DNA of 64,000 nucleotides from Molanna angustata (GCA_963576475.1 OY754967.1:20686414-20750413), one strand, 5' to 3'; counted from the first letter of the stretch, positions 1 to 18,824 are shown. Notes: generated by a model from the sequence alone, not told the origin. Program-made: numbers and translations.

Positions 1-213
1 CACACACACACAAAACTCACATAAAATGTTCTACTCCGAATTCTTAGTAAATCCATGTATGGGAACACATATGCTGCGAGGCCTCTAGTTGGTGTTATTA
101 ACATGCAAAAAGTCCACTACGCCATAAAAAATGTTTCTTCGTACACGCATCTTGGCTTAATAATGTCGATTCATTAAGAGAATTGAATTCTCTTGAACGA
201 ATCGACAGTTGGA
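1..213 (-). mobile_element. Truncated, diverged Helitron-like element (5' part)
   Basis: Read on the minus strand, it starts TCCAACTGTCGAT at 213 and follows the first ~210 bases of the elements at 45169-51471, ending in the (TG)n tract where the window begins. It differs at many positions, so it is an older copy. Its 5' hairpin is retained with compensatory changes. The rest lies outside the window. Confidence 0.8.
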
Positions 214-1535
<1,322 letters not shown>

Positions 1536-1763
1536 GTGCCTAGTACCTGGAAGAACATTTTATATGACAAACAATACAGTAAAAATATTAATAATACCAT
1601 AGCGAAAATAACTCCAAAACACAACAATAATAATATTAATGTCACAACTAAAATTAACAATAAATCACAACACAAAAATAATGATAAAATATTATTACCA
1701 ACGAACACGACAACAGGTGGGCGTGTCACAAGGAGCCAATCACGTCGCGCTAACAATATTTGA
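1536..1763 (+). pseudogene. Possible C-terminal tail of a Penelope-like element protein
   Basis: The last 75 codons of an open frame are Asn/Lys/Thr-rich and end in the basic motif [13 protein letters not shown] before a TGA. The same coding end recurs in the second repeat unit, stopping at 2933. It sits directly upstream of the stem-loop that resembles Penelope-like element 3' termini, so I infer that it is the end of such an element's ORF. No reverse transcriptase or GIY-YIG motif is present in the window, and the first ~14 codons lie outside the duplicated unit. The alternative is a chance open frame in low-complexity sequence. Confidence 0.35.
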
Positions 1764-1853
1764 CATAAGCGGCCATCTTGTACGCTACGAGTCACTTGAC
1801 GGTGAGCTTTCAGTGTGAGTAGACGTGTGTCGCGCGCGTGCTTTTCGTTAAGT

Positions 1854-1889
1854 CCTTGAAAATGCCTGGTGATATTCAGGCGAAACGTC
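1854..1889 (+). other. Stem-loop resembling a degenerate Penelope hammerhead motif
   Basis: A five-pair stem (GCCTG/CAGGC) is followed directly by GAAACGTC and preceded by CTTGAAAA. In Penelope-like elements a hammerhead core of the CUGANGA..GAAAC type occupies this place. Here CUGANGA is degraded, so self-cleavage is unlikely. The second unit repeats it at 3024-3059. Confidence 0.4.
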
Positions 1890-1950
1890 GGAAGACAAAT
1901 GGTCTTAGTCAAGACCTACTGACACGGGAAAACCGAGATAAAAATATTAT

Positions 1951-2516
<566 letters not shown>

Positions 2517-2544
2517 ATCTTATACCCGTGAAAACCTTAAAGTT

Positions 2545-8360
<5,816 letters not shown>

Positions 8361-8625
8361 AAATATTACAGAATAATACGTACATACATCGCATGAATTT
8401 AGTTTGTGCATCGAATGTTAAAAATTGTTGGCAAATATTACAGAATAATACGTAAATACATCGCATGAATTTAGTTTGTGTATCGAAGAAGTTTAAGTTA
8501 ACTATAAAAATGTTAAAAATTGTTGGCAAATATTACAGAATAATACGTACATAGGTACATCCCATGAATTTAGTTTGTGTATCGAATAAGTTTAAGTTAA
8601 CTATAGAAATGTTGAAAATTGTTAC
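8361..8625. repeat. Three-copy degenerate tandem repeat, period about 95 bp
   Basis: AAATATTACAGAATAATACG begins copies at 8361, 8433 and 8528. The first copy lacks about 23 bases. Each copy contains a GCATGAATTTAGTTTGTG-type core. It lies upstream of the gene at 9011. Confidence 0.8.
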
Positions 8626-8866
8626 CAAACTCGGTCAAATGATTTCATCACCTACAAAACCGTAAATATGTATTATTCGTGACATAAAGATTTGCTAATT
8701 ATTTACTATATTTTTAACTTATATGATGTAATCAAAAATATTCGTTACATTATCTTAAATATTTTAATAAAGAGTCATTCATTATATTTGCGTTATAAAT
8801 ATAAAATTCACCAATGTCAATACCTACAACACTTTTGCAACTCAAGTGACCAATTATATGTCATTT

Positions 8867-8912
8867 TATAAGATTACATCGTATAGCAGAAAATAGACAA
8901 GTCGTCAGTATT
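8867..8912 (+). promoter_or_regulatory. Candidate core promoter of the 9011 gene
   Basis: TATAA at 8867-8871 is followed by TCAGTA, an arthropod-type initiator, at 8905-8910. The spacing of about 40 bases is longer than the usual 30, so either one may be fortuitous. Confidence 0.25.
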
Positions 8913-9010
8913 ATTCAATGTCCCATCAAGCCATAGTGTCTTAACCATCATAACTTACATACATAACTTGTGTTTAGTGAATTATAGTATAAACATATTA
9001 ATTTCTGAAA

Positions 9011-9068
9011 ATGAATCATCTACTATGGACTTTAATTTTGTCAATCAATTTATTACAAATTCAAATGG
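9011..9068 (+). CDS. Secreted protein gene, exon 1 (signal peptide)
   Basis: The ATG opens a short exon, MNHLLWTLILSINLLQIQM, which is a plain hydrophobic signal peptide. It ends at a strong donor (GG/GTAAGTG) in phase 1. Splicing to the acceptor at 10050 joins G to GA and continues without a stop to 11015, giving 340 residues. Phase-1 introns directly after a signal peptide are common in insect secreted proteins. Confidence 0.7.
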
Positions 9069-10050
9069 GTAAGTGTGTTCAGTAAATTTATATAATGATG
9101 ATTTTTTACATCGATTTAATAAAACCTATAATATAAGAACTTATATGTAATGTACAAACACGCACTTTTTTATGTCGCATTTATGTTGATAGTTATTTTT
9201 TTTAAATAACTAATAATAATTTAACTGAACTGTAAATATTTTAACTTGCTTATACATTACCTACTTTTAAAAATTGCGATTATATCTATAATTGTTTGAC
9301 CATAAACAATTAAATAATTAGGGACATGGTAAAAATAAATAATTTTTTTTTCTGTAATTGATGGTTTTATTGCTATATTTTTAATAATTAATAATTTTGT
9401 ATATTATACATTATTTCAAATTGATCATACATCATACGGGTATAAGTACCTACATTATCGTTGGTGATACATATTTTGTTTTTAATAAGACTTTGTTTAT
9501 TAAGTTACCAAATAAAATAATCTGACATACACTTTGATTGATTCTCGGTTGAAATAGTATTTATATTTTAATATTTTGAAATGTTTCACTATAAAACTGT
9601 TACAATTCTGGTATTTATTACTCACGCACAATTTTTATATTGATCTGTGATTTTTTTACTGACTTGTCATCCGTCCTGTGAAAGTTACAGTCGAATGAAA
9701 TAAATCCTCCGTGGTTTCAACAAAGTTGATTATAATGAATAAAAATAAATATACTTTTTAGGCAAAGAATATTTAATTTTTTTCTAAATACTTACATATT
9801 TACGATGTAGGTATGTTTCTATGAATTGTTCTTATATGCTATATTCTTTGTTTTTTTTTACTTTTCTTCTGCTATATTTGTTTATTTTTGTAATGTGATT
9901 AACTTATTGCCATAGTACACATTGTTTTGTATGTTTAACATTAACTTTGGTTGGTTGGAAAAAAAATGCCATTGGTCAATAAACCCGCCTGTGTACTAAT
10001 TATGTGTACAGAAAGATTCAAATAAATAATAAATAAAAATATTTTTTTAG
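9069..10050 (+). other. Intron of the 9011 gene
   Basis: 982-bp AT-rich intron from GTAAGTG to a TTTTTTTAG acceptor. No repeat or gene was recognised in it. Confidence 0.65.
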
Positions 10051-11015
10051 GATTTACCATCAACATATCACCTAAATTAGACTTCATAAGAGCAGATAAG
10101 TCACAAACTTCATTTCTTGAAGACTCCATTGATCTGTTTAAACCAATCAAAAGTGAAGGATTACCGAGTGAATCGGCAGAACCACAAAAAATGTCGCCCT
10201 ACATTAAAACTATTATAATCAAAAGAAACGACGAACAAATGAAAGAGGAAGAAAAATTTAATAAAAATGTTGATTGCAATCATAAAGAATGTGTCTACGA
10301 ATTACAAGAGGAGACGGCAGATATTAAATCAAATATGAAAAAAGTGTCTACCGATGTACATGTAATTATTTCTACTGATATTAATAAAAATACAGAAGTT
10401 ATGAAACCGGACAACGACGATATCCCTGTATTAAAAGGTTACAACGGAGTCAAGTCGGAAGATATAAATTGGAACGAAGAATACGAAGAGGAGCAAAAAA
10501 GTAAACAAAAAATAAATGTAGACAAAGAACAACCATCGAGTATAGTGACAAACTTATATTCCAAAGAACCGATTATAATAAACAATCAGTACGTACCACA
10601 AGAGCCCATAGACCATATGATGCCGCCAAACAAACCTCCGTCTAATTGGAATACGGAACCCAAATGGAGCAGTAACGACAATAGTCCATCATTTTCAAGC
10701 AGAGGCTACGGCGACAGCAGAGGAGTCCGCCTTCCGAGTGGCTGGTCTACAAACTGGGTGCCGGTTAATCCAGCACCACAATTTCCTGATGATTACTATC
10801 ACTACAACGTGCATGGCAGGGAAAATGGCTTCGTCGGAGGAAATCCACAATTCGAGACAGTATGCCGATGTACAAGGGAGCCAGTCCGTCCTCATGGTCC
10901 AAGGGCGAAACATTCACCCAGAAAACCAAGTAAACCATGGTACCCAATAGAGCCAACTACGATGCGTGTCGATGGTAAACTAACCCCACCTTTTGGTGCA
11001 ACGACAAAATCATAA
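10051..11015 (+). CDS. Secreted protein of unknown function, exon 2
   Basis: This exon encodes residues 20-340 of the predicted protein and ends in TAA. I do not recognise a domain. After the signal peptide the N-terminal half is charged (Lys, Glu, Asp, Asn) with a Cys pair CNHKEC at 95-100. From about residue 170 it is rich in Pro, Gly, Ser, Trp and Tyr, with stretches such as PSFSSRGYGDSRG and FPDDYYHYNVHGREN. A second Cys pair (CRC, 291-293) is followed by a basic tail, PRAKHSPRKPSKPWYPIEP. Only four cysteines are present, and no membrane segment follows the signal peptide, so secretion is inferred. The frame is open before the first internal Met (10191), which supports the splice model over an ATG start there. 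A polyadenylation signal lies about 170 bp downstream. An extracellular matrix or cuticle role would fit the composition but is not shown. Confidence 0.7.
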
Positions 11016-11181
11016 ATTAAGTACTTAACTAGTTAAAAATTGACAATTTCCAAAACAATTTTTTTTTCTAGATAATATTTTTGATTTTTTTATTTAGGTA
11101 GGTACTTGTAATGTACGGACTTAATTATGAATGTTTATAAATTATGGTACCTTTTTATGGGCTTCGCAGAAGAAGCATTAG

Positions 11182-11187
11182 AATAAA
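11182..11187 (+). terminator. Polyadenylation signal AATAAA
   Basis: First AATAAA after the stop codon of the 9011-11015 gene, 167 bp downstream. Confidence 0.5.
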
Positions 11188-11277
11188 CACAGTTAAAATA
11201 TGTATTTTAGACAAATCTGGGATGATAGTGGCTATTGGATAAAATTTTAAATAAATTTCTCCTCTGCTGGGGATTGA

Positions 11278-11555
11278 ACCAACTTATATAATTTGTTTGA
11301 AGGTAGACCAATTGAAGTATCAACTTATATTATTTATTTGAATCTAGAACAATAAACTGACGAATCTAATTATTATTATTTATTTGAATGTAGAACAATT
11401 GACGAATCAACCTATATTTTTTTAATTGAATGTTGACAATTGACGAATCAATTTAGGTATTTGATTTATTTGAATGTAGAACAATAGATGAATCAACTTA
11501 TGTGCATTATTTATTTGAATGTAGGATAATTGACGAATCAACATACATTATTAGT
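11278..11555. repeat. Degenerate minisatellite, about six units of 45-57 bp
   Basis: Units carry TTATTTGAATGTAGAACAAT and TTGACGAATCAAC, with variable spacers and substitutions. No function is apparent. Confidence 0.8.
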
Positions 11556-11603
11556 TTGTACGAATATAATATTTAATTTATAGTCACTTTTGTATTTATT
11601 ATT

Positions 11604-11631
11604 CTCTCCACTACTGTTAAATAGTGGAGAG
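11604..11631. repeat. Perfect 10-bp inverted repeat
   Basis: CTCTCCACTA and TAGTGGAGAG flank an 8-base loop. It lies beyond the 9011 gene's polyadenylation signal, so it is not an obvious terminator. Confidence 0.6.
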
Positions 11632-12540
11632 TAACAATTCAACGTTTTTAAGCATCATTTTATATCAATAAAACAGGTGAAAATAAAACATTTTATATCA
11701 CAAATATTTTATTGAAACATAATTTATTTATTAACATTTGTACTCGACAAACAAGTCGGTAGATACTAATTATTTATCATTATAAATCGTAAAATAGTTC
11801 ATATTTTAAAACTTAAATTAAGTAGGTAGGTATAACATCATTTTAACCGTTGAAATCTATTTTTTAAATTCTGAATAAGAATGAAAAATATAAATCTAAA
11901 TAAATGCAATTTTATTTCAATGTAAATGGAAAAAATCATGTATGATTAAAATATATTTATCCCTAGATTTATTATACACACTGAAAATATTTCAAGGTAC
12001 CTACTTCATAGGTGTTATGTCTCAATTATTTTTATCGTAGCACTTGACTACAAATAATTAATTTGCTTAGTAATTGAATTATAAAAAATTAATCTAATTT
12101 CTGGTTATACTGTAAAATAATGCATTGCCAATATCGATTTATAAATTTTATTGAAATGTTTTTCGTCATACAAATAATTTTAACACAAAATTCTTTAAAT
12201 CCGAAACAGTACCTAAAAAATATGATAATTGTTTAACAAGTACTGTTCCTCGCCGATTTTAATAATTTTTATAGCAATAGATAGATAAACTCGTATATAT
12301 TACGGGAAAAATAAAATATTTTGGAGGAAAGGCTTTAAAAAATAATAAACTGACGAAAAATGTATGGACAAATCCATTACAATTAGTTTTCTGACACAAT
12401 TTGAATTACCGGAATTCACCGCTTGGTGGCAATTATGTCTCCAAACTACTAGCGTTTTGAAAGCAAATTATAAACAGTATTACAATCAGAATTTGCCACA
12501 TTTACACTCGTGGTATAAATATTATAATACAGTATATGAT
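11632..12540. other. AT-rich intergenic stretch
   Basis: No gene, splice signal pair or repeat was recognised. A short open frame near 12364-12567 has no coding character and runs into the following foldback. Confidence 0.5.
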
Positions 12541-12543
12541 GCA

Positions 12544-12675
12544 ACTCGCTCACGCGAGTCTCAATAATGACTGCAAACTAACCTAACCAACCTCTTCAAA
12601 CCAAACTATCGGTAAGAATAGGTTGGTTAGGCTTGTATATAGTAATCATTGCGACTCGCGTTAGCGATGGGCGAG
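12544..12675. mobile_element. Small foldback (MITE-like)
   Basis: The outer arms share ACGCGAGTC.CAAT.AT.ACT in opposite orientation. The inner arms CTAACCTAACCAACCT and AGGTTGGTTAGG are complementary. A related ..AAACCTAACCAATCT.. stretch occurs at about 19898, inside the Harbinger-like element. Confidence 0.65.
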
Positions 12676-12791
12676 GGACATTACTTGTAAACAATTACTT
12701 ACCAAAAATATTTTTGTTTTGATCATTGGCCGATCGGTTTCATTTTTTATTTGGTAAATCACAAAAGAATAATCTGATGATGAAAATGTCA

Positions 12792-12797
12792 TTTATT
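12792..12797 (-). terminator. Polyadenylation signal for the minus-strand secreted-protein gene
   Basis: AATAAA on the minus strand, 40 bp beyond the TAA at 12837-12839. Confidence 0.6.
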
Positions 12798-12836
12798 CGA
12801 TGTTATTATTAATAATAAAATAAAAAAAATACAATA

Positions 12837-13019
12837 TTAATCCCTGACAAGATATGTAGTGACTTTTCCATTATCATTGACGGTGGTTGCAGCTTGTTTG
12901 TGTGTTGTCTTCTTTCCGTTGACATTGGAAGAGCTGACGAAGGATGAGGTAGAAACACCAAAATTTCCAGCTGGTTTAGAGTCATCGCCGCTGAATCTGT
13001 TGTGAACATTTGGTCTTGA
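12837..13019 (-). CDS. Secreted Gly/Ser-rich protein, exon 5 (last)
   Basis: A TTTCTTTCAG acceptor opens a phase-0 exon encoding residues 237-296, SRPNVHNRFSGDDSKPAGNF through NGKKTTHKQAATTVNDNGKV and TYLVRD, then TAA. The phase matches exon 4 exactly. The frame continues the Ser/Asn/Thr-rich style of the upstream exons and ends in a polar, Cys-free tail. A polyadenylation signal follows within 45 bp. Confidence 0.75.
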   Translation of the reverse strand, partial: SRPNVHNRFSGDDSKPAGNFGVSTSSFVSSSNVNGKKTTHKQAATTVNDNGKVTTYLVRD

Positions 13020-13701
13020 CTGAAAGAAAAATACATCAGTTTATAAAACAAAACTTTAAGGCTAATTTCACCAACAAAACTACATAGTTAATATTATAAC
13101 AGAATTTTAGTTAAGTTTAGCGTCCACATAAGGCGCAGCGTACGGATCGGACGCACGCATCGGTCGAATTTTAGTATTCTTTGTATAAGAAACATAATAG
13201 CTGACGTTTAGCTTTAAAAAATCATTGCATAGGTATTTAGTTTTTGTTTTTTTTTAAGAGACATTGTTCAATTCTAAAAATGCGCTTAAATTTTAATGAA
13301 ATGTCAAATTATTCATTTTATTTATTTTTTATTATAATCTTATTATTTAAAATGTCTTTACTGACGGTCTTTAATGTGTAGAACTCCATTATACTAGGTA
13401 TTTTCAAATCAAACATAACCGTTTCGGCTGACTAGGCCCTTATCAACTGGTCAGTTGACTTTAATCTTATTAAAAGGAAGTCTAGTAAGATTGAAATGAC
13501 AATCGCACATCACTGGTGTATTATGAAGTGACAGTTATAACATTTTTACAAAAATACTTGTTTACAAAAATATGGTATTTGTAGCATTGGACCTTCTGGC
13601 CCTCCTGCTCACAAACTGGAATTTTTTTTACTATTATTTTTTCCATTCTCAAAAACATTTAATTTAAAATCGGAAATTACTACCATATTCATTAAGAGAG
13701 C

Positions 13702-14373
13702 GACTGCTGCCAACGTACCTATTTTTTAATTTGAAATTGCATCATTACTACAAAACAAATCATTTTGAAAAAAATAACCTAGTTAGTTTGGATATCAATA
13801 AAGAAAAATATACCTTTACTTTTGAAATGTGTTCTGTATATATTCTTGTAGGAAAATAATAAGCATACCCCGATTTTTGACATTTATCTTAAATTTCTAA
13901 AAAACTATAAGTTATAGAGCAATATATTTTTTTATAAATTAAAGAAGATCAAAATATCTGGAAAAATATGATATTACGTTGTATTAATGCATGAGGTTAA
14001 GTAAGTAAACCAAAAAAACTTTTATTTCGCAATGGCGCTGAATGGAAAATAAATGTTTTTTAGGTTTATTGACTAAATCTGAAGCATATGGAACGTCACA
14101 TCATATTTTTCTAGATATGTTTGTCTTCTTTAATTAAAAAAAAGCATATTTGAACTACGCCTTATAGTTAATTAAAAATATAAGATAAACGTTGAAAATC
14201 GGGGTATGCCATTATTTTTCTACAAGAATGTATACGGAATATTATCAAAAAGTTAAGGTTTATTTTTCTATATTAATACCCAAACTATCTTAATTATTTT
14301 TTACTAAAAGATTTGATTATAAATAATGATGGTATATCAAATTGAAAAATAGGTAAGTACGTTGGCAGCAGTC
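13702..14373. mobile_element. Long imperfect foldback, about 670 bp
   Basis: GACTGCTGCCAACGTACCTA at the left is matched by its complement at 14354-14373. The inner segments ATTCTTGTAGGAAAATAAT and CATACCCCGATTTT recur inverted near 14200-14230. The arms are each roughly 330 bp and diverged by many substitutions. It lies in the intron between exons 4 and 5 of the minus-strand gene and has no ORF, which fits a long-TIR MITE. Confidence 0.75.
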
Positions 14374-14952
14374 CCCCACTTAAAATCAAAATATGGAAAA
14401 AAAAACCCAATTTGGACAAGTACCTACCTACTTAAAATTGAAAGAAAAATCTAAAATCATTGAAATATGTCGGTATGTTTGGCTTTATATATTATACAGG
14501 AAAAATATAGTGTAAATTAAAAATAAAAAACAATGAAATGGGAATTTCCTGCCATTAAGACTACTTATACTTGTGTACCTATTATAAATGTCTTCGTGTT
14601 TTCGCTTCTTAACAAATATGTATTTAAAAACAAAATATACAACTCGCAAAAATAAAATATCTTCGATGTTGAATGGTTTATTTTTCTTTATAGACTAAAT
14701 TACAAAATCATAATACATAAAAAATAGTATAATATTTGTTTCAAATATAAAAATGTGTTCAGTTAAAATTACCTATTTTATAAGAAAAACATTTGAAAGT
14801 GTTTATTCCCTATAATTTATTTGATTATATCAACTGCCGCGTGTCCACCATAGAAGAAATACAAATCACACATCTTTCTTTACTGGACTGGAAACATTGG
14901 TTAAGAAAGGTATAAGAAAGTGTTAAAGTAATTAAAATGAACAATATCTTAC

Positions 14953-15157
14953 TGGATTTTCTGGGTAAACTCCCGCGGCTTGGTGTCCACCTCCAGGACC
15001 GTAGGAAGCGCTAGAGAAGGCAGCTTCGGCACCAGAACCTGGTCCATAGAATTGCCAGTTGGGGGCGGCTCCAAATCTATTCTGTGCCGTGGCCTTGAAA
15101 GCATTTTGTGCAGCGTTGAATGCTGCTTGTTGATATTGTAGATTCTTTTGGAATGCC
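14953..15157 (-). CDS. Secreted Gly/Ser-rich protein, exon 4
   Basis: Bounded by ATTTCAG and CCA/GTAAGA. It encodes the end of codon 168 through residue 236. The first part is Ala/Gln-rich and possibly helical (FQKNLQYQQAAFNAAQNAFK). It then turns Gly/Ser/Pro-rich with aromatic residues (NWQFYGPGSGAEAAFSSASY, GPGGGHQAAGVYPENP). The entry phase 2 fits exon 3, and also fits exon 2 directly, so exon 3 could be optional. The exit is phase 0. Confidence 0.75.
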
Positions 15158-15856
15158 CTGAAATATAAATTAAAAATTTATTTATTTATTTCTTTGAGCG
15201 GAACAATAGATTTTTTACTCGATAAATTTAAACCAAGTGGTCATGTTTCAATTAGGGTAGGTATTGTGATTATGATTCACATTCCTTTTCTTTCCTTACT
15301 GATGCTTTTTTTTCATTGCTATAAATTAATTTTATGTTCAATCTTTTTTATGAGTAGGTACTTAATCAAAAATATACGAGACTAATATAACAACATACAG
15401 GCATGTGTCGTGCTTCCTTTATATAAAATAGATACTGCTTGGTACTGTCGCTTACCCCATATTGTAAGATATGCCAGTATGGTATGAATGAATGAATGAA
15501 AATCCTTTTTAAGTCAATTTATTAATTCAATAATGTGTATAAATTATTATAATTAAAAAAATACTTCAAATATATAGAAATTTTTCACAAAAATATTCGA
15601 TCGATTTAAGTTTGTACCTAAATAAAAAGGAAAAATAATTATCCACTGTGACTAGTTTTGTAGAATGACTCTGAATTAAAATATATACATCTTATCAGAA
15701 CCTGAATAGTTTAAAATTTCCACTATTATTGAAAAAAATACATTGATAAATAAACATATTAAAAATATAAATAATATTTACCAGTTAATGGTGTTTTCTT
15801 AATTAGTTATTATCAATATGAATACAAGATAAAACAATAGTAGATATCCAAATTAC
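15158..15856 (-). other. Intron 3 of the minus-strand gene
   Basis: AT-rich intron that contains an RTE-dependent repeat fragment at 15393-15512. No other gene is seen. Confidence 0.6.
15393..15512 (+). mobile_element. Short retroelement with (TGAA)n tail, fragment
   Basis: GGCATGTGTCGTGCTTCCTT to GTATGGTATGAATGAATGAA. It belongs to a family with copies at 16198, 28128, 53500 and 55731. The end TATGGTATGAATGAATGAA resembles the 3' terminus of the RTE LINEs here. Confidence 0.65.
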
Positions 15857-15946
15857 CCTGAAGTGCCATTAGCTGTTTTGTTATTACCAAAGTCCACTAC
15901 GATGTTAGACGAAGAAGAAGTAAAATGCCCACTACGTTGTGCTGTT
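15857..15946 (-). CDS. Secreted Gly/Ser-rich protein, exon 3 (symmetrical)
   Basis: A 90-bp exon between CTATAG and GG/GTAATT encodes 30 residues, AQRSGHFTSSSSNIVVDFGN and NKTANGTSG. It is phase 2 at both ends, so it can be included or skipped without a frame change. NKT and NGT are possible N-glycosylation sites. It was recognised from its splice sites and frame, so it is less certain than exons 2, 4 and 5. Confidence 0.6.
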
Positions 15947-16197
15947 CTATAGGAAAATCATGGAAGGAAAAAAATACCATCACCATATGAAAATAAATAA
16001 ATACACATTGGCATCAATTACATAAGCGAAGGAAGGGTCCTAATACAAGAAGCCAAAGCGATTATGTAAAATCTATGAAATAAAACATTATTTTACTACA
16101 TCATAGAAAATTAATATTATTGAGATTTTTTTAAATACACTACTAATACGGGTATAACATCAATTTGTTTTTATGTAAAAAAAATACTGACTTAACG

Positions 16198-16262
16198 TAC
16201 ACCCGCGCGCCTGTCGCTGGTGACCCCGAATTGTGGGATGTACCGTGATGGTATGAATAAAA
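16198..16262 (+). mobile_element. 3' end of the (TGAA)-tailed repeat family
   Basis: ACCCGCGCGCCTGTCGCTGG through CCGTGATGGTATGAATAAA. It matches the 55731 copy read on the other strand. Confidence 0.6.
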
Positions 16263-17533
16263 ACAATGACTAATATATTTATTTTTTTAAAATATATGCT
16301 AATCAAAATATTTCAGCAAAACTTGGCTTTTTTTAAATGTTATACAAGCTCAAACTAGTATTATATTCAATTATTATAGAATATTTAGATATTATTTTTT
16401 GGGGTAAATATAAATAATATTATTTATGAATTAAATTTAAATTGCTTTCAGATAATAACATACTTTTTTATGTTAAATTTTTATTAGTTTAAACTGGAAT
16501 TCACATAATTAATAGTTAATTTAATTTTCCGGATTTCCGAAAGTATAACTAATCGTTAAAATTTTTAATTAAAATCGTTATACAAAATTGTTAATATTCA
16601 TCATAAATACCAAAAATGGTTGTATGTAAGTTGTTAAACATTTTTTTTTTCAATTCATCGAATGTCTTTTTAGAATATAATGCATTAATTATATTTTATT
16701 TAAAAAAATATTATTTGAATAGCTGAGCGTATAAAAAATTGTGAGTATACATTACATAATTATAAAAATCACGATGCTTACATTTGTGTTTTAATATTTC
16801 ACTGAAGTCACTGACAAAAAAATATTTGTAATGTTGTGTATTCCTTGAAGCTTGAACAAAAACAATAAACCGGTTTTAAGTTATAAGAGAACATCGTCTA
16901 TATGACTAATGCAATGACACATTCATACCATCAAGCATTATGTATAATTCTAGTAATATGTATGTCTTGCAAGATCCACGCATCACGTAGAGAAAAATAA
17001 GAAAAAAACTATGTATAAAGAAGCTGGTTGTGAGGCACCGTCTTGGAATTGTACTTCCACTCGTTTATATTAGGTACCTATTGTTTTCGTATGTCCAGTG
17101 AGAGCCGAGTAATTGAAAATACATGAGACAAAATAACATCTCACATAGTTCTTTTTGTATAAGTATAAATTTAGTATGGGCCACTCATGGAATTATAATA
17201 GTATATAATACTCTTTAGCCTGCAGTAAATGAGACTGCTTTATGTTGATTAATTTGGTCAACATTTTGCTACGAGCATTCAGTAATAATTTAGCCGTCTG
17301 CGTGATACATTCCCCAAATAGGGTATTTTTTAACTGATTGCAAATTTATTTACGGAATAGTTAGCAAAATAGCAAAATTACTTGCTAAATTATAGCACAC
17401 GAGCCGGCCAATAAAACGGCTTCACTTTTTCAGCGAGGTATTATATGGGAATGAGTATTCTATAGTTTTATTATTATTCTATGGGGCCACTATATAAAAT
17501 GACGTAAGTCTGGTAGTCGCAGGCTCTTACACG
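16263..17533 (-). other. Intronic AT-rich DNA
   Basis: Part of the 5.4-kb intron between exons 3 and 2 of the minus-strand gene. Bases around 17120-17160 (ACATCTCACATAGTTC) look like a scrap of the (TGAA)-tailed family. Nothing else was recognised. Confidence 0.45.
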
Positions 17534-18824
17534 AAACCCTAGTGATTACCCATATCATGGATATAATTTATTTTATTTATTTTTGTCAACAATTATAATG
17601 GAACATAAAAAAACATTACAGTCAATCATCTCACTAGGGTTGAACCTGTATCGAGATGAGCGACTTTACAACAACGAGTGAAATAAGAACAATATTATAA
17701 TTTTAGAATATTGAATAACAAAACAAACAAAAACATCAACAAACACTAAGTCAAAAAAAATATATTTTTTTTAACAAATACTATGTTACAATGTTGTCTG
17801 CAGTTGGGCACAAGGAAGATATCTGTAACAATAATATCTATGCAACCAACACACAGACAACTAACACAAAAGAACATGACATGTATAGGGTGACCATACA
17901 CTTCAAAGGCTACCAAAAAAATAAAAATATTAAAATAAAAATGAATTGATGGGAGAGGTTTTAATTAAAATGTGCTGCTTGACATTGCTCTTGAACAAAG
18001 CAAGCGTTTTCAATGCTTTTATATTATTTGGAAGGAAGTTAAACAGTAATGGTGCATGATAAAAATAATTTCTTTGTCCAAATGTTGATTTAACAATTAT
18101 CGGCTGATAATTTAGAGAAGCTCCCAGTCTAGTGAAACGCACCTGCTGAGTTCTCTGTGCCATATCAATGCAGCTGTAAAATTTACACAGTGCTTTCAAA
18201 ATGTAAAGCTCCCTAGCATTCATAACTTTACACTCATTATATAATAGTTCAGATGGATATACAAATTTTTTTTTATACATGACCTTCAGGATCAATTTTT
18301 GTGCTATATTTAATGGTTCTAAATTTGTTCTGTAACAACCCCCCAGCATACTATGCCATATGACAGCAAAGACTGAACAAAAGAGAAATATACAGTTTTC
18401 AGTTTATCTTTATCCAAAATATATCGAAGATCTTTGAATATATATGTTAATCTTCTAATTTTATTAGATATAAGAAGTATGTGTTCATTCTATTTCAAAA
18501 ATTTGTCAACTTTTACACCAAGATACCTGATACTGTCCACTCTTTCTAAGGATTCACAAGTGCAAGTATGAGAACAATTATGTATTATTACAGGTTTTTG
18601 AATTGAAGGTTGGCTTTTGGAAGAAATACTAAAAGTAATATATTTAGTTTTGCTTGAATATAAGGTCAAAATATTGTGATCAAGCCAATTTTTTACAACA
18701 TTTAATCCAAGATTACATTTTGAATGTTTTTGAATAATTATCGTATGGAGTTCTATGACATCTAAAGTTATTGTAGAACTGCATATAATAATTACATCCA
18801 TGATATGGGTAATCACGAGGGTTT
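17534..18824 (-). mobile_element. LINE fragment between 34-bp inverted repeats
   Basis: Positions 17534-17567 (AAACCCTAGTGATTACCCAT..) and 18791-18824 are complementary over 34 bases with two mismatches. Between them lies the C-terminal part of a degraded non-LTR reverse transcriptase on the minus strand. LINEs do not normally have terminal inverted repeats, so this may be a rearranged insertion or a foldback that picked up LINE sequence. Confidence 0.6.
17930..18816 (-). pseudogene. Degraded non-LTR reverse transcriptase, C-terminal part
   Basis: The first block (18490-18816) reads HIMDVIIICSS where YADD-type catalytic residues are expected. It goes on to NWLDHNILTLYSSKTKYITF and SIRYLGVKVDKFLK, typical of the palm end of Jockey/CR1-like enzymes. 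A second block (17930-18349) reads LEPLNIAQKLILKVMYKK to FNFLPNNIKALKTLALFKSN, typical of the C-terminal tail. Stops and a frame break separate the blocks, and the catalytic Asp pair is lost, so it is inactive. It is a different LINE group from the RTE copies in this window. Confidence 0.65.

Noticed and set aside
12364..12567. 67-codon open frame
   Set aside because: No splice or domain evidence; it runs into a foldback element.
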